Part shown: one piece after another, positions 22,937-35,228 of the stretch
Numbering within the stretch: the stretch's first letter is position 1
How the letters are laid out: every line of letters starts with the position of its first letter
DNA from: Megalobrama amblycephala
Lineage: Eukaryota > Chordata > Actinopteri > Cypriniformes > Xenocyprididae
Reading direction: 5' to 3'
DNA length: 64,000 bases
Assembly (NCBI RefSeq): GCF_018812025.1
Contig: NC_063044.1
Span: 40,989,243-41,053,242, forward strand
Program-made: the position numbers and the translations under genes
Notes under the pieces: model-generated
Databases searched by the model: none
The model's input: only the letters and a program-made list of their open reading frames with translations
Told to the model about the DNA's origin: nothing

Positions 22937-24245
22937 CACACTGTAAAAATTATTTTCATGATTTGTTATCATAACATTTTTCTTTTGTCAAATCAACTTA
23001 GATAATTAATGTAGTTCAGATAACATTATATTTTGAGTTTCTGTTAATTAAACCAATCACCTTCACTGTATTAACTTTTTTATTAATAAAGGGTTAATAA
23101 AGGCCTTCTGAAGCGAAGCGATGCATTTGTGTAAAAATATTTTGACAGCAATTTTGATTTAGTTTTAGTCATAGTCTTTTGACTAAAATGCCATTTAGTT
23201 TTAGTCATATTTTAGTAATCGGAAATTGTTTTAGTTTTAGTCTAGTTTTAATCAACTAAATATCATAAGATTTTAGTCGACTAAAATCTAATTTAGTTTA
23301 CTATAATAACCCTTATACCTGTAAAATATATAGAATAATGTGTCAAATATTGTCCTTCCTGTGACAGAAGATACAGTAGTTTACTATGAATTAAATAGAA
23401 TTTAAATTAAATTAAATACAGTTTACTGTGTAAACAAAATAACAGTAATGAAAATATAATAATTATAAACGATTCCGAAATACACTGTGACTCTTATTCT
23501 GAAATGTAGCCTGTAGCAGTAGCAGGCTGCTCATTTAAGTTCAGATGAGGGAGATAAAATATGCATACATACAACCATATAAACATTGTGTGGTAAACAT
23601 TGTCATAATTCATCAACATTAGCTTATAAGCAATCGCTTGGTATAAATGTGCACTATTCATTGATTGCGAAGCCTTTAGAGTACTTTACACTTCAAATGT
23701 GCGCATCTTCCACACAGGACAGCAGTCCTGAATGGATATCTTCCCAAATCGTCCCTCTCTATCATTTTCATCTCGTTTTTATTCGTTGATGAAAATTTGA
23801 GTAGATTTTAGTCATAGTTTTAGTCATTCAAAACGCTTTTTTTGTTTGTTTTTTTTAGTCATCGTCTCGTTTTCATCCATGAAAAAATGTCGTTGACGAA
23901 AATTATAACGAAAATTATTCGTCAACTAAATTAACACTGTTATGAAGTAAAATATCTAGTCTTCGGTATTCAAGTTACAAAGAAAGTGTCAGTTACATTT
24001 TTTTTCATACGTTAATTCGTAAGTAGAATACATAAGGCGGTCTGGTGGAAGCTAGATATTTCACTTCATAACTTGTTAAATTTAGATAATTAAACTTAGA
24101 TAATTAATGTATTTCAGATGACATAATATTTTGAGTTTCTGTTAATTAAACCAATCACCATTGTATTAACTCAGTTTTTTAATTTAAATGAACGAAGTCA
24201 ACTTACTTTTTTAAGTTAAACCAACAATTCTTTTTTAAAGTGCAC
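22937..24245. mobile_element. Composite of nested repeats between two direct copies
   Basis: About 65 bp (CTTAGATAATTAATGTA..., 22998-23062) recur in the same orientation at 24093-24158 with few changes. Between them lie pieces of the 27250-27926 foldback (GGCCTTCTGAAGCGAAGCGA near 23102 and GGCGGTCTGGTGGAAGCTAG near 24036) surrounding a TTTTAGTCATAG-rich repeat (23150-23940). Confidence 0.55.
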
Positions 24246-24631
24246 CATAATCCTCTTTTCTTTTATAAATCAATACATCTTATTTTGACTGGCAATTGCA
24301 GTCTTTGTGTCCTTTATCTTGCTTCCTAAGAGCCAGGGTTATAACAGGAAGATGAGCAGCCATCAGACCCTTTTAAGAAGAAAGCGATGGAGGAGACACT
24401 GTTCATAAACGTAACTGCAGAAAAAATAGCAAGAACCGAATGAACCCAGTGCTTCTGCACATGAAATACATAACAGACATATAGGCAATCAATAGATAGA
24501 TAGGAATAGAAAGGCACAAAAGATGCAAGAGTGTGAGACGGGGAGCAAAAAACTTGCTTGCAATTACAAAATTTTGGGGATCCTGACATGACATCCTATT
24601 ATGAAACATAAAAAGTGTTTTTAATTTAAAC

Positions 24632-24657
24632 AAAAAAAAAAAAAAAAAAAAAAAAAA
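24632..24657. repeat. Poly(A) tract
   Basis: Uninterrupted A run of about 26. Confidence 0.9.
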
Positions 24658-24784
24658 CTACTCAGTCACCTCAAGAACCCTGTGAAAAAAAGAATGTGAT
24701 AAGAAAAGGGTTTGCTGAACATAGAGCTGATTTACTGTGGGTATAGTTTATAAATATAAGCTTACCGTGTAGCTTATCAGTTAT

Positions 24785-25345
24785 AATCGGGGGTGCCATC
24801 GCAAGTTTCGTCGTTACTAACATAGTTCAACGATTTGGTGTTTCCCAAAACCATCGTTCAAACAAACATTCGCAAATTGCATCGCAAACTTGTGTGGTTG
24901 AGAGCTGTCGTTAGAAGAATAGTTTCATTATGACATGTGGACTTAATAAATCCTTATCTTGAGCAAAATAAGCAAGTTCACATTAAGCACAATGTATATC
25001 TTTTATTTCGAATGATACAAATCAAATGCCATTTATATATTTTAGTCAAGAGATTCTAAGCTTTTGAAGGGTGCGCATGTGCGTACGTGCTTTAGTGAAT
25101 GACTGAATCTGGAAATAAAGCAAAATAATGGAGAAAAACAAGAAGTAGTCCTCAGATGTCATGTCCGTAATTTATAGCAGAAAATCTAGCACTAATTCGA
25201 TCTCAAACGGATTCATTTAAAGAAGTTATTACTCCACCACCTGCGTGACATCGTTCACCAACGTGGTTGAATGACAGGTTTGTGACAATACGGTTTCGGG
25301 AAACAGTCGTGACTAGCTAGTTGATTTGTTGACGATGTATCGTAG
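24785..25345. mobile_element. Probable DNA element with imperfect inverted ends
   Basis: GTGTTTCCCAAAACCATCGT (24839) and ACGGTTTCGGGAAACAGTCG (25289) are weakly inverted copies. Boundaries are uncertain. Confidence 0.3.
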
Positions 25346-25374
25346 CCTACTATGGTAGTGAAGCATCGTCATTG

Positions 25375-26590
25375 TACGATCTGTAAATCCAGAAGTTGCA
25401 GGTTCAAACCCCAAATGGCGGGATTCATGGGTCATCACCACTGTACCAGATGATCTAACCTCTGATGTAAACAGTTTACTCTATCAGTAGTAAGTGCACT
25501 GAAACTTTCATGAGGGAAAAATATGTTGTAAAATATGTGTGGAGAAACAAAGCAGTCTTCAATTTTCTTGTCACATTTTCATAAGTGGTTATGCTTTAGT
25601 AGAGTTTCTCTGAAATGGCCAGAAACTCTTGCTTTGAATTCAGCCTTTCTCCGTGATTACAGCAGTCAGTGAGACAGGTCACTGTTTACACTGAGTGCTG
25701 TGGAGTTTAAAGAGAGCCTCCATTTCCCCTGGCTTAATGAGTGGGAGGGCAAAGGGCCAGTGTACAGAGCTTCACCCTGCCTCCCTGCTCCATTATTATT
25801 CTGGTGATGAGCCTATAGCTCTCCAAAAGAAAATGCTGTGTGGGCAGTCTGTATTGTCAGGTTTGATGTTACTGATATTAATATTTCACCATTGTCTGCC
25901 TTCACAACAGAACCGTATGGTGGAAATAGCAGCTAAAACTGGGACAAAATGAGGTGGTTTTGTGATAGCAGATGCTTTGTGGATAGCAAAGTGAGTACAC
26001 CATGAGACTTATGCCGATGTTCTTGATGTATTTCTCACAGGAAGTTAGCCGTCTCTTTAGAGAAGTACTGTTGTTCTTTGAAGTGATCTCTCAGAGGGAG
26101 ATGACGCCTTCTGGAGAACATATTCACTGAGTCATGAAGTCCTCAGGGATGTCAAGGATGTACTGTTTGGAGAGTGATGTTAGTTGGGGGGTTTTTAGGA
26201 CACAGATTTTACATCAATAGCCATATTTAAATTGAAACTGATTTAATTTACATAGCTGGTAAATCACTAAACAATACATATTGATCGGCACAAACCATGA
26301 TCCTTCCTGCTGCAAGTGAATCCTTATTTAGTCGTTAACTGTATTTAAAGTCTTGAAAGTACAATACTGTCTCACAATGCTAAGTTGTGAGTGAATAATG
26401 TGCTGTTATTTTATTTTATACTCCTACTGTGGTTAAAAACCTTTTAGCCATAGCACACAAAGCACAACAGTAATTAGCCTAATTGCTAATTGTTAGCCAT
26501 GATGAAACATGTTTAACAAGACTAGCTTCAGTATTCTCAGTAAGCAGATAGTTTCTAAAGGTATATATACGTAGATCTGAATTATAGTGC
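25375..26590. other. Intergenic, no gene recognised
   Basis: A Pol III B-box-like GGTTCAAACCCC at 25402-25413 may mark a tRNA-derived SINE remnant, but no cloverleaf or convincing A box was found. An 85-codon frame at 25695-25952 has no recognised domain. Confidence 0.4.
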
Positions 26591-26598
26591 TAATATGT

Positions 26599-26873
26599 AC
26601 GGAAGAGGATTAAGGCCAAGCAATAATAAATGTTGATTTAAAAGTTTAATTAAAGTTATTAAATTTTGAGAAAAAAGTCGTTAAATTACGAGAACAAATT
26701 TGTTAAATTACGACTTTTTTCTCGTAATTTAATGACTTTATTCTTAACATTTTTTCTCGACTTTTTTCTCGAAATTTAACAAGTTTTTTCTCGAAATTGA
26801 ACAACTTTAATCTCAAGATGGTTTTAGTTTTTTTTTTTTTATGATTGCTTGGCCCTAATCCTCTTCTGTAAAT
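26599..26873. mobile_element. MITE with a tandem-repeat core
   Basis: Ends ACGGAAGAGGATTAAGGCCA and TGGCCCTAATCCTCTTCTGT are inverted copies. The core consists of repeated TTCTCGAAATTTAAC and TTCTCGTAATTTAA units of about 17-20 bp. Confidence 0.75.
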
Positions 26874-27249
26874 ATGCAGTGCCACATAATAACCAAATTA
26901 ACTGAACTGAAACTAAAATACCTGTCTGTCCCCAGTAACAGGATTATTTTATAAAATTAAAGGATGTTTATATAATTTGTACATTTATATTTAATAATTT
27001 TATATTTTAATTGTTCCATATTTATATCATATTTATTATGAATGCAGTGTTTCAATTCATAATTTCATAACATTATTTCTGCAACATTCAGAACTTCACA
27101 CTATCACAATAACATTAAGCAATAACATTAAGCCATGTTGACCATATTAGTATCAGACAGTGATATACTATATTATTTTCTTAATTTGGTAATTTTGTTC
27201 TGTTTGTTTTGTAAATTTTATTAGTTTCGATTTTTTAAATGTCTATTGG

Positions 27250-27922
27250 ATAATTTACTCACCCTTAAGCCTTGATGCGCTCCAAAGCTTTATAATGACA
27301 GTGAACAGAAACCACCTGTTTGAAGCTCAAAAAAGAACATCCATCCATCATAAACGTACTCCACACGGCTCCGGGGCTTAAATAAATGCCTTCTGAAGCA
27401 AAGCGATGTGGTTGTGTAAGAAAAATAACCATATTTAACAAGTTTTGAAGTAAAATATATAGCTTCCACCAGACCGCCTTCCATATTCATCTTACGAAAA
27501 AAGCGCAACAGATGTCGCGTCAGTTACGCTTTTTTTGTAAGTTGAATACAAAAGGCGTAGGATGTAGTGTAAGCGTTTTGAACTGCGAGAGGCGTTAAAC
27601 TTTCTTTGTAAGTTGAATACGAATAGCAGTCATGGTGCTTTATTTTACTTTATAACGTTTTAAATAAGGATATTTTTCTTACACAAATGCATCGCGTCAC
27701 TTCAGAAGGCCTTTATTAACCCCCGGAGCCGTGTGGAGTACGTTTATGATGGATGGAGGCACTTTCTTGAGCTTCAAACAGGTGGTTTCCATTCACTGCC
27801 ATTATAAAGCTTGGGAACATCAGGGTGATTATTAAATATAACTCTGTATTCGTCTGAAAGAAGAAAGTCATATACACCCATAGGATGGCTTGAGGGTGAG
27901 TAAATCATGGGGTGAACTAATC
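27250..27922. mobile_element. TTAA-family foldback, left terminus missing
   Basis: Arms 27260-27460 and 27690-27905 are inverted copies (CTCCACACGGCTCCGGGG and its inverse CCCCCGGAGCCGTGTGGAG). The right end GGGGTGAACTAATCCT is followed by TTAA. The left terminal GTTCACC block is absent. Confidence 0.75.
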
Positions 27923-28957
27923 CTTTAAATTTTAGTTTTTAGTTTGAGTTTATTTAATTGTAGTTAATTAAGTACTTCAAATTAAACTAAACAAAAATAA
28001 GAAATGTTGCCTTGGCACCTAGCCGAAATCAAATATATTTTATAAAATATTTTTATATTTTATTTTATTTCAGGTCATGTTTATTTCATTTATTAAGTCA
28101 TGATTTTTAATGGTTTTAGTTTTAGTTAATAACCCTGATGCTTATTCACAAAAACCAAATTATGGGTTGTGAATCTCATTTAGGTGTGAAAGGAGACGTT
28201 ACTACAATAGAAGATTTTCAGAAAGAAAATAACCACCATATCTTGATCTTTATATTGAATAGTGTGCATTGATATCTTTTTTCACATATTATTTAGTTCA
28301 CACACAAGCTGTAGTTTTCATTATGATACCCAGTAGGTTTTGCCTGGCCTCTAGCACAGCTTGCACAATATCAGTTTTACTCATAAGTCAAAGCTTTGTT
28401 TACATAATTACACTCACTACATTACTGCCTGTAGTTTTCCCTACACATATAAGCTACTGTTATTTGTACAAACAGACTATTATTGTTGTTGTTTTTTGCA
28501 TTCGAGCAAGTCTATAACACAAAAGCATCCCAATTCACACACAGCGACACATGGAAAATAAATAACTCTCAATTTCAATCTGACACTCTCAGTCAATGAA
28601 CATCCTGTGAAAACAATCTGACCTGATGGCACATCTGTTAGGTGTGTCTGAAATGACACACACAGCCTAGTGTTTTTGTGCAAGCCTCAAGCCCTCTCAA
28701 GCTGTGTGATGATTTTCACAATGACGCACATATTTGAATCACTATGCGGAGGCTCATCAATTTTTTCTGTATTTACTCAGCCCGGACACACATTTTTTAT
28801 CAGAAGTTGCTTGTATTTTAAAGCCCTGCATGACATATTGTTATTGTCTGTGTCAGAATGATTCCACAATAACAAAAATAGAGGTTAGTGACAACAGAAA
28901 TGCTCAAGACTGAATTATAATGAAGCTGTGTCACGATTATCTCTCTCAGTGAAGACA
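27923..28957. other. Intergenic, no gene recognised
   Basis: AT-rich, several frames below 85 codons with no recognised similarity. Confidence 0.5.
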
Positions 28958-28958
28958 T

Positions 28959-29051
<93 letters not shown>
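28958..29051. repeat. TA microsatellite joined to a T homopolymer
   Basis: About 29 TA units followed directly by about 36 T. Confidence 0.95.
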
Positions 29052-32000
29052 CAAATGAACAAAGAGACATTGCACAAAAAATAATGAATAAAAGCCTAAA
29101 TACACTTCTTTTATTAACAATGATATAGACTAAATTGGTGTTGTTAGACAGATTTGTACTTGTATATCATTAGTGTGCATGAGGCATGATTGTTTGCTCT
29201 TTTGCATTGCATAAATGATGGTATTGATTATATTTAACAAGGGACAGGCTATATAAATGATGGTTTAGTAAGAATGATTAAGCTAGTTGGCCATTATGCC
29301 ACAGACACTCTCTTATTAGGCAGTTATTATGCAATCAGTGTGTTTGCGACATACTGACAGGTCTTGCGGTGCAGATAAATAGGTGTTTAGAGAAGCTTTA
29401 TGCCATAAGAAAATTGACTGGCTGTAAAGGAGCTTATTGCACAAAATTTGCAGAATATCAGCTCGTTAGATGTAGAGCAGGAGGAAGGGAGCTGTCTGTT
29501 CGCTTCTCACCTCTAACCCCAGACAACGGTCCAGTGATGACCAGACACAAGGACATGCTGCCTAATTAAGCCAGTCATTTGAGTGCAATTAGCCATCGAA
29601 TGGGGTTTATTCTCTGCAAGTTCGAAATGTCAGTTTCATTATCTCTCTCGTTATAAGCCAAAAAATCAGTGCAAATAGCAGCTGAATGTAGTTTAGCATG
29701 CATTTGTTAAAAACCTTTGGTCCTAAGGTAAGTGTAGAGAGGAGCTTTGATTTCATGTCATTGAACATCACAGGGATGCAACAGTAATGGCCATGTGTTG
29801 GAACAGTTTGTCTGTACAGACTGTACACAGTAGCCAACATGAACAGATACTTAACCCTTATTTTGTGTTCGGGACATTTTGACCTACAGAGGATTTTCGT
29901 TTTCCCGAAAATGTTAGTTAATGTTATTGAATTGGACTAAAACTTACTGACTTTGCTCACACAGGGTATAACTACTTCCCAAAATGTTTTGGATAATTTA
30001 TGTATTTATTTATTTTTTTTTCTACCTTTGCTACACTTGAGATGTTTCTGGTCAAAAATGATCAGCCTACAAAAAAATACAATCAAAGTTCTCAGACTCA
30101 AGATAATTGACAAATTTGTTGGCGGGTACTTACAAAATTCGCACACGACGATGAGTTTTGACGAGCTGCACGTCACGCTCAAAAATAACAGAGCGCCTCC
30201 TGCAGTCCAATTTATGACATATGAATGTGTTTTTATAAAACAAACTCAGTCGAATCCTTGAATGAACTCAATGAATCCGACGGTACGGTTACCCTACTGA
30301 ATCAACATTTCATTCACTGACTGACTTGCAAAGTTCCATAGAAAAAGTAAATGTAATGAAACTGAAAAAGAGCTCAGTTTCTAATATAATATGATGACAA
30401 GGAAAATACAAATGCATTTCCCCTTATATTTCACACTAAAAAAGTTGTTGTTGAGTCTCAAGATTGATTATACCTAGCATAAAAAGTTTGAGAATCCCTG
30501 CTGTAAACCACCAAAGAGTTCAATATATCCTGCAGAGAAACACATTCAAACAAAACCTCTGAAATTCCACATCAGCCAGGAGATTTACAGCTATTCTAGA
30601 CTTTATTTTTGTTTTACTGTTCTATGTGCAACATGGCCTTAACTCACAGATCTCTGTGTCATTATTTCATTGCATACTATTTAGTTTTCTGCAATTGAAA
30701 TTAAATTCAGACTCTTAAATTGAGCTGAATACTGTGTGACTGGTGAGGATCAAGGTCCAACATCAGCCCATGATCCTCTTAATTCAAATGCTTTAGGCTT
30801 GTCTTTAAATGATGCTAGTCAAGGGCACAGGCATAATAGATGTTAAGTTTTACTGCCTGTCATTCTGTGGTCACCTTTAATCAGCTTTGTGTTTTCAAAA
30901 ACTATTGAAAATTAGCAAGATCATTCATACATGACTTTCTTTCATTCATGTTCTCTTGTAGTGTTTAGCAATGAATACTCCAACCATCTGGCTGTTGGAC
31001 ATTTTGTCACATCTCCTCCCACGCTGCATGTCCACCCTTTTTGAGAATATTCAAATAACATGATTAAGCAAACGAACATGCAAAAATTTCATGCAATCTA
31101 TAAAAGAGAAATTTTGTCAGAGTCGCGCAGTGTGAGATGGGATCTGAAATTTGATCAATTGTAAGTTGTGTTTGTGAAGTGAGTTTTTTTTCTCTCGCAT
31201 TTATTCTGGTTGTCATCATTGCAGACAGAATGAAGCAGATGAATAATACAAAATTAGTCATAATTCAAAATATCAATACTAAAAAGAGCCATGAAAGTAA
31301 ACTATTTTGAATGGAGGTCTTGATCCATCTGTGTTGCATTGATGTAGACTGTCTTGTAAAAAGAAAGTTTGTAGTTCACATATTTGAAAACCAATTTAAA
31401 ATGTGACAGATTAGGGGAGCGGGTGGCACAAACTATTGTGGGGTTAGTTGTAACACACATGGCTTAAATACTTCCACACACGCTAGCATGAAGAAACGTA
31501 CTAGTTTAGTACTAGCGTACTAGTTTCCATTGTTACTAATTAGTTACTAGTTGCCACATCGACAATATATAGAGAAAAAAATGTGGCAAAATTCAGAAAT
31601 CTTTGGAAGATATCACTGAACATTTATTTAACAATAGCAAAAGTAAATTTCTGACTTAAGCTTATTTTTCATCTATTTTTGTGTTTATTTAAAATTAAAC
31701 AAATCTGACATGTGTGAAATTAATGTGGAACAAAAGAAATTCTCTGAACCCTAAGCAGATTTACACAAACTGAGAAAGTCAAAAAGCATTGTGCCCTGCT
31801 CTCCCCTACTCAGAACCAAGAAATTCTTTCTTGAAACGAAAAGCATTATTGCAAAATTGAAGATGGTCACGTTTCTTTTTACTATATAAGGAAACATTAT
31901 TATGAATATGAAATGTGTGACAATCACATTCAGTGACACTGCTTTTTTTTTAAAACCATTAGAGATAATTTTAGGATAATTTCTGAACTAGAGACACACT

Positions 32001-32587
32001 AGTTGGCCCAGATTTTGCTGCTTGTGTTGCTATGACGACAAGGGAGAATTCTCAGAATGTGCTATGAATTTCATTTGATTGTGCTGTGTTTAAATATTTT
32101 AACTTTGGAAATGTGTGCGGACAAGATGTATGGATGACAACAGAAAACAGACAGAAACATGTCTCGTGTTGGTCTCAGTTCTTCAGCAACTGAAGAAACT
32201 ATGCTGAAATGACTAGAGTCGTTCACCACTTGACTTACACCGTGGAGCTTTTGAAAACTAGACTGCAGTCTGATATGTAGAGATCCACACTGAGGGCAGC
32301 AGATAACTGTAGTGGAGTGTGTTAATAATCCAGAGACGCTGTGTTTTTTCAAGCTGTACCAGTCATGGAGACCAGTGACAGAAATTATGTTTTACATTAA
32401 TTTGCCCCTTAAATTGATTTCCAAGGGCATTTTTCTAAGCTTATTAAATATTCGCATCATCCTTTATGTTAACATCTTATTTAATCAATAAATTCAATTG
32501 GAATAATAAGATTTCTGTCATAACTCTTGGAGTGTTTGGCATGGTAATGAATATGACAATGTTGATGTATGGTCTTGGCGGAATAGA
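29052..32587. other. Intergenic, no gene recognised
   Basis: No supported exon. A repeat-like GGGGTTAGTTGTAACAC lies near 31440 and a TTGTGTTCGGGACATTTTGA fragment near 29863; both look like old repeat debris. Confidence 0.45.
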
Positions 32588-32591
32588 TCTG

Positions 32592-32656
32592 CTACGCTTG
32601 CTGCTGTTATTGCTGCTGCTGTTATGGCTGTTGCTACTGTTATTGCTGCTGTTTTA
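32592..32656. repeat. Small CTG/TTG triplet tract
   Basis: About 20 triplets of the same GCTGCTGTTATTGCTG type as the large tract 330 bp downstream; possibly a seed or a detached fragment. Confidence 0.85.
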
Positions 32657-32987
32657 AAGAAAATCAAATCTAATTCGAGCTTTAGGTGGTGCATAACATC
32701 TTTAATCAGGACAGAGTAGTGAGGTGGATTTTTTGTTTTGTTTTCTATTAAGCAAAATCAATCTACGTACTAAGAGTATAATAACTCCATGCACATACAC
32801 TGATTTTTAGACCGCTCCACATTGTCACTACTGGCACCAAAAATAGCCAAAATTGGGTCTGGGTCTAGTGGTTTTCCTAATACCTTTGACAGTAATTGAA
32901 AAACTAAAAATCCAATAATTATGAATATTAGGACATTTCCAAAACACATGTCCTAGTGAGGCGGAAGTTTGACTGCATCTGTCACAT

Positions 32988-33625
32988 ACTGGGTCTGCTG
33001 CTGCTGTTGTTGTTATTGCTGCTGCTGTTGGTTATTGTTGCTGCTGCTGCTGTTGTTGTTGCTGCTGTTGGTTATTGCTGCTTCTGATGCTGCTATTATT
33101 GCTGCTGCTGCTGTTGGTTATTGTTGCTGCTGCTGTTGCTGCTGCTGTTGTTGTTGCCGCTGTTGGTTATTATTGCTGCTGCTGTTATCGTTGCTGCTGC
33201 TGTTATTGCTGCTGGTGTTGGTCATTGTTGCTGCTGCTGTTATTGCTGCTGCTGTTGGTTATTGCTGCTGCTGCTGTTTTTGCTGCTGTTGGTCATTGCT
33301 GCTTCTGCTGCTATTATTGCTGCTGGTGCTGTTGGTTATTGTTGCTGTTATTGCTGCTGCTGTTGATTATTGTTGCTGTTATTGCTGCTGCTGTTGGTTG
33401 CTGCTGCTGTTATTGCTGCTACTGTTGGTTATTGCTGCTTCTGCTGCTGCTGTCATTGCTGCTGCTGCTGTTGTTATTGCTGCTGCTGTTATTGCTGCTG
33501 CTGTTGTTGCTTCTGTTGGTTTATTGTTGCTGCTGCTGCTGTTGGTTGTTGTTGTTGTTTTTGTTGCAGCTGCTTATTGCTGCTGCTGTTATTGCTGCTG
33601 CTGTTATGACTGCTGTTGTTGGTTA

Positions 33626-33679
<54 letters not shown>

Positions 33680-34194
33680 TTGTTGTTGCCGCTGTTGGTT
33701 ATTATTGCTGCTGCTGTTATCGTTGCTGCTGTTGGTTGTTGCTGCTGCTGCTGTTATTGCTGCTGGTGTTGGTCATTGTTGCTGCTGCTGTTATTGCTGC
33801 TGCTGTTGGTTATTGCTGCTGCTGCTGTTTTTGCTGCTGTTGGTCATTGCTGCTTCTGCTGCTATTATTGCTGCTGGTGCTGTTGGTTATTGTTGCTGTT
33901 ATTGCTGCTGCTGTTGATTATTGTTGCTGTTATTGCTGCTGCTGTTGGTTGCTGCTGCTGTTATTGCTGCTGCTGTTGGTTATTGCTGCTTCTGCTGCTG
34001 CTGTCATTGCTGCTGCTGCTGCTGTTGTTATTGCTGCTGCTGTTATTGCTGCTGCTGCTGTTGTTGCTTCTGTTGGTTATTGTTGCTGCTGCTGCTGCTG
34101 TTGGTTGTTGTTGTTGTTGCAGCAGCTGCGTATTGCTGCTGCTGTTATTGCTGCTGCTGTTATGACTGCTGTTGTTTGTTATTGTTGCTGCTGC

Positions 34195-34226
<32 letters not shown>

Positions 34227-34236
34227 TTGCTGGTTA

Positions 34237-34272
<36 letters not shown>

Positions 34273-34496
34273 TTATTGCTGCTGTTGGTTATTGTTGCTG
34301 CTGTTGTTGTTGTTGCTGCTGTCGTTATTGCTGCTGCTGTTATAGCTGCTGCTGTTATAGCTGCTGCTGTTGGTTATTGTTGCTGTTGCTGCTGCTGCTG
34401 CTGTTATTGCTGCTGCTGTTGGTTATTGCTGCTTCTGCTGCTGCTATTATTTCTGCTATTGCTGCTGATGTTATGACTGCTATTGTTGGTTATTGT

Positions 34497-34536
<40 letters not shown>

Positions 34537-35010
34537 ATAACTGCTGCTGCTGTTGTTGTTGCTGCTGCTGCTGTTATTGCTGCTGTTGGTTATTGTTGCT
34601 GCTGTTGTTGTTATTGCTGCTGTCGTTATTGCTGCTGCTGTTATGGCTGCTGCTGTTGGTTATTGTTGCTGTTGCTGCTGCTGTTATTGCTGCTGCTGTT
34701 GGTTATTGCTGCTTCTGCTGCTGCTATTATTTCTGCTATTGCTGCTGCTGCTATGGATGCTGCTGTTGGTTATTGTTGCTGTTGCTGCTGTTGGTTATTG
34801 TTGCTGCTGCTGTTGGTTATTGCTGTTGTTGTTGTTATTGCTGCTGCTGTTGGTTATTGTTGCTGCTGCTGCTGTTGTTGCTGCTGCTGCTGTTATTACT
34901 GCTGCTGCTGTTGGTTATTGCTGCTTCTGCTATGACTGCTGTTGTTGGTTATTGTTGCTGCTGCTGCTGTTGTTGTTGTTGTTATGACTGCTGTTGTTGG
35001 TTATTGTTGC

Positions 35011-35041
<31 letters not shown>

Positions 35042-35228
35042 ATTACTGCTGCTGCTGTTGGTTATTGCTGCTTCTGCTATGACTGCTGTTGTTGGTTATT
35101 GTTGCTGCTGCTGTTGGTTATTGTTGCTGTTGTTGCTGTTGTTGTTGTTGTTGTTGTTGTTGCTGTGCTGCTGCTGCTGCTGCTGCTGCTGTTGGTTATT
35201 GTTGCTGTTGTTGTTATTGCTGCTGTGA
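32988..35228. repeat. 2.2-kb interrupted CTG/TTG/TAT triplet repeat with higher-order duplication
   Basis: An almost pure array of T-first triplets (TGC, TGT, TAT, GGT) with recurrent phrases GCTGTTGGTTATTG and GCTGCTGTTATTGCTG. A block with the rare marker TTGCCGCTGTTGG recurs at 33157 and 33689 (offset 532 bp) followed by about 450 bp of near-identical sequence in each copy, including CATTGCTGCTTCTGCTGC and the TATGACTGCTG marker. Long open frames on the + strand (Leu/Cys/Ala/Val runs up to 435 codons) are by-products of triplet periodicity. The complementary strand is CAG/CAA-rich. Confidence 0.95.

Noticed and set aside
25375..25440. tRNA gene
   Set aside because: Only a B-box-like motif is visible; no acceptor stem, D arm or anticodon arm can be folded convincingly.
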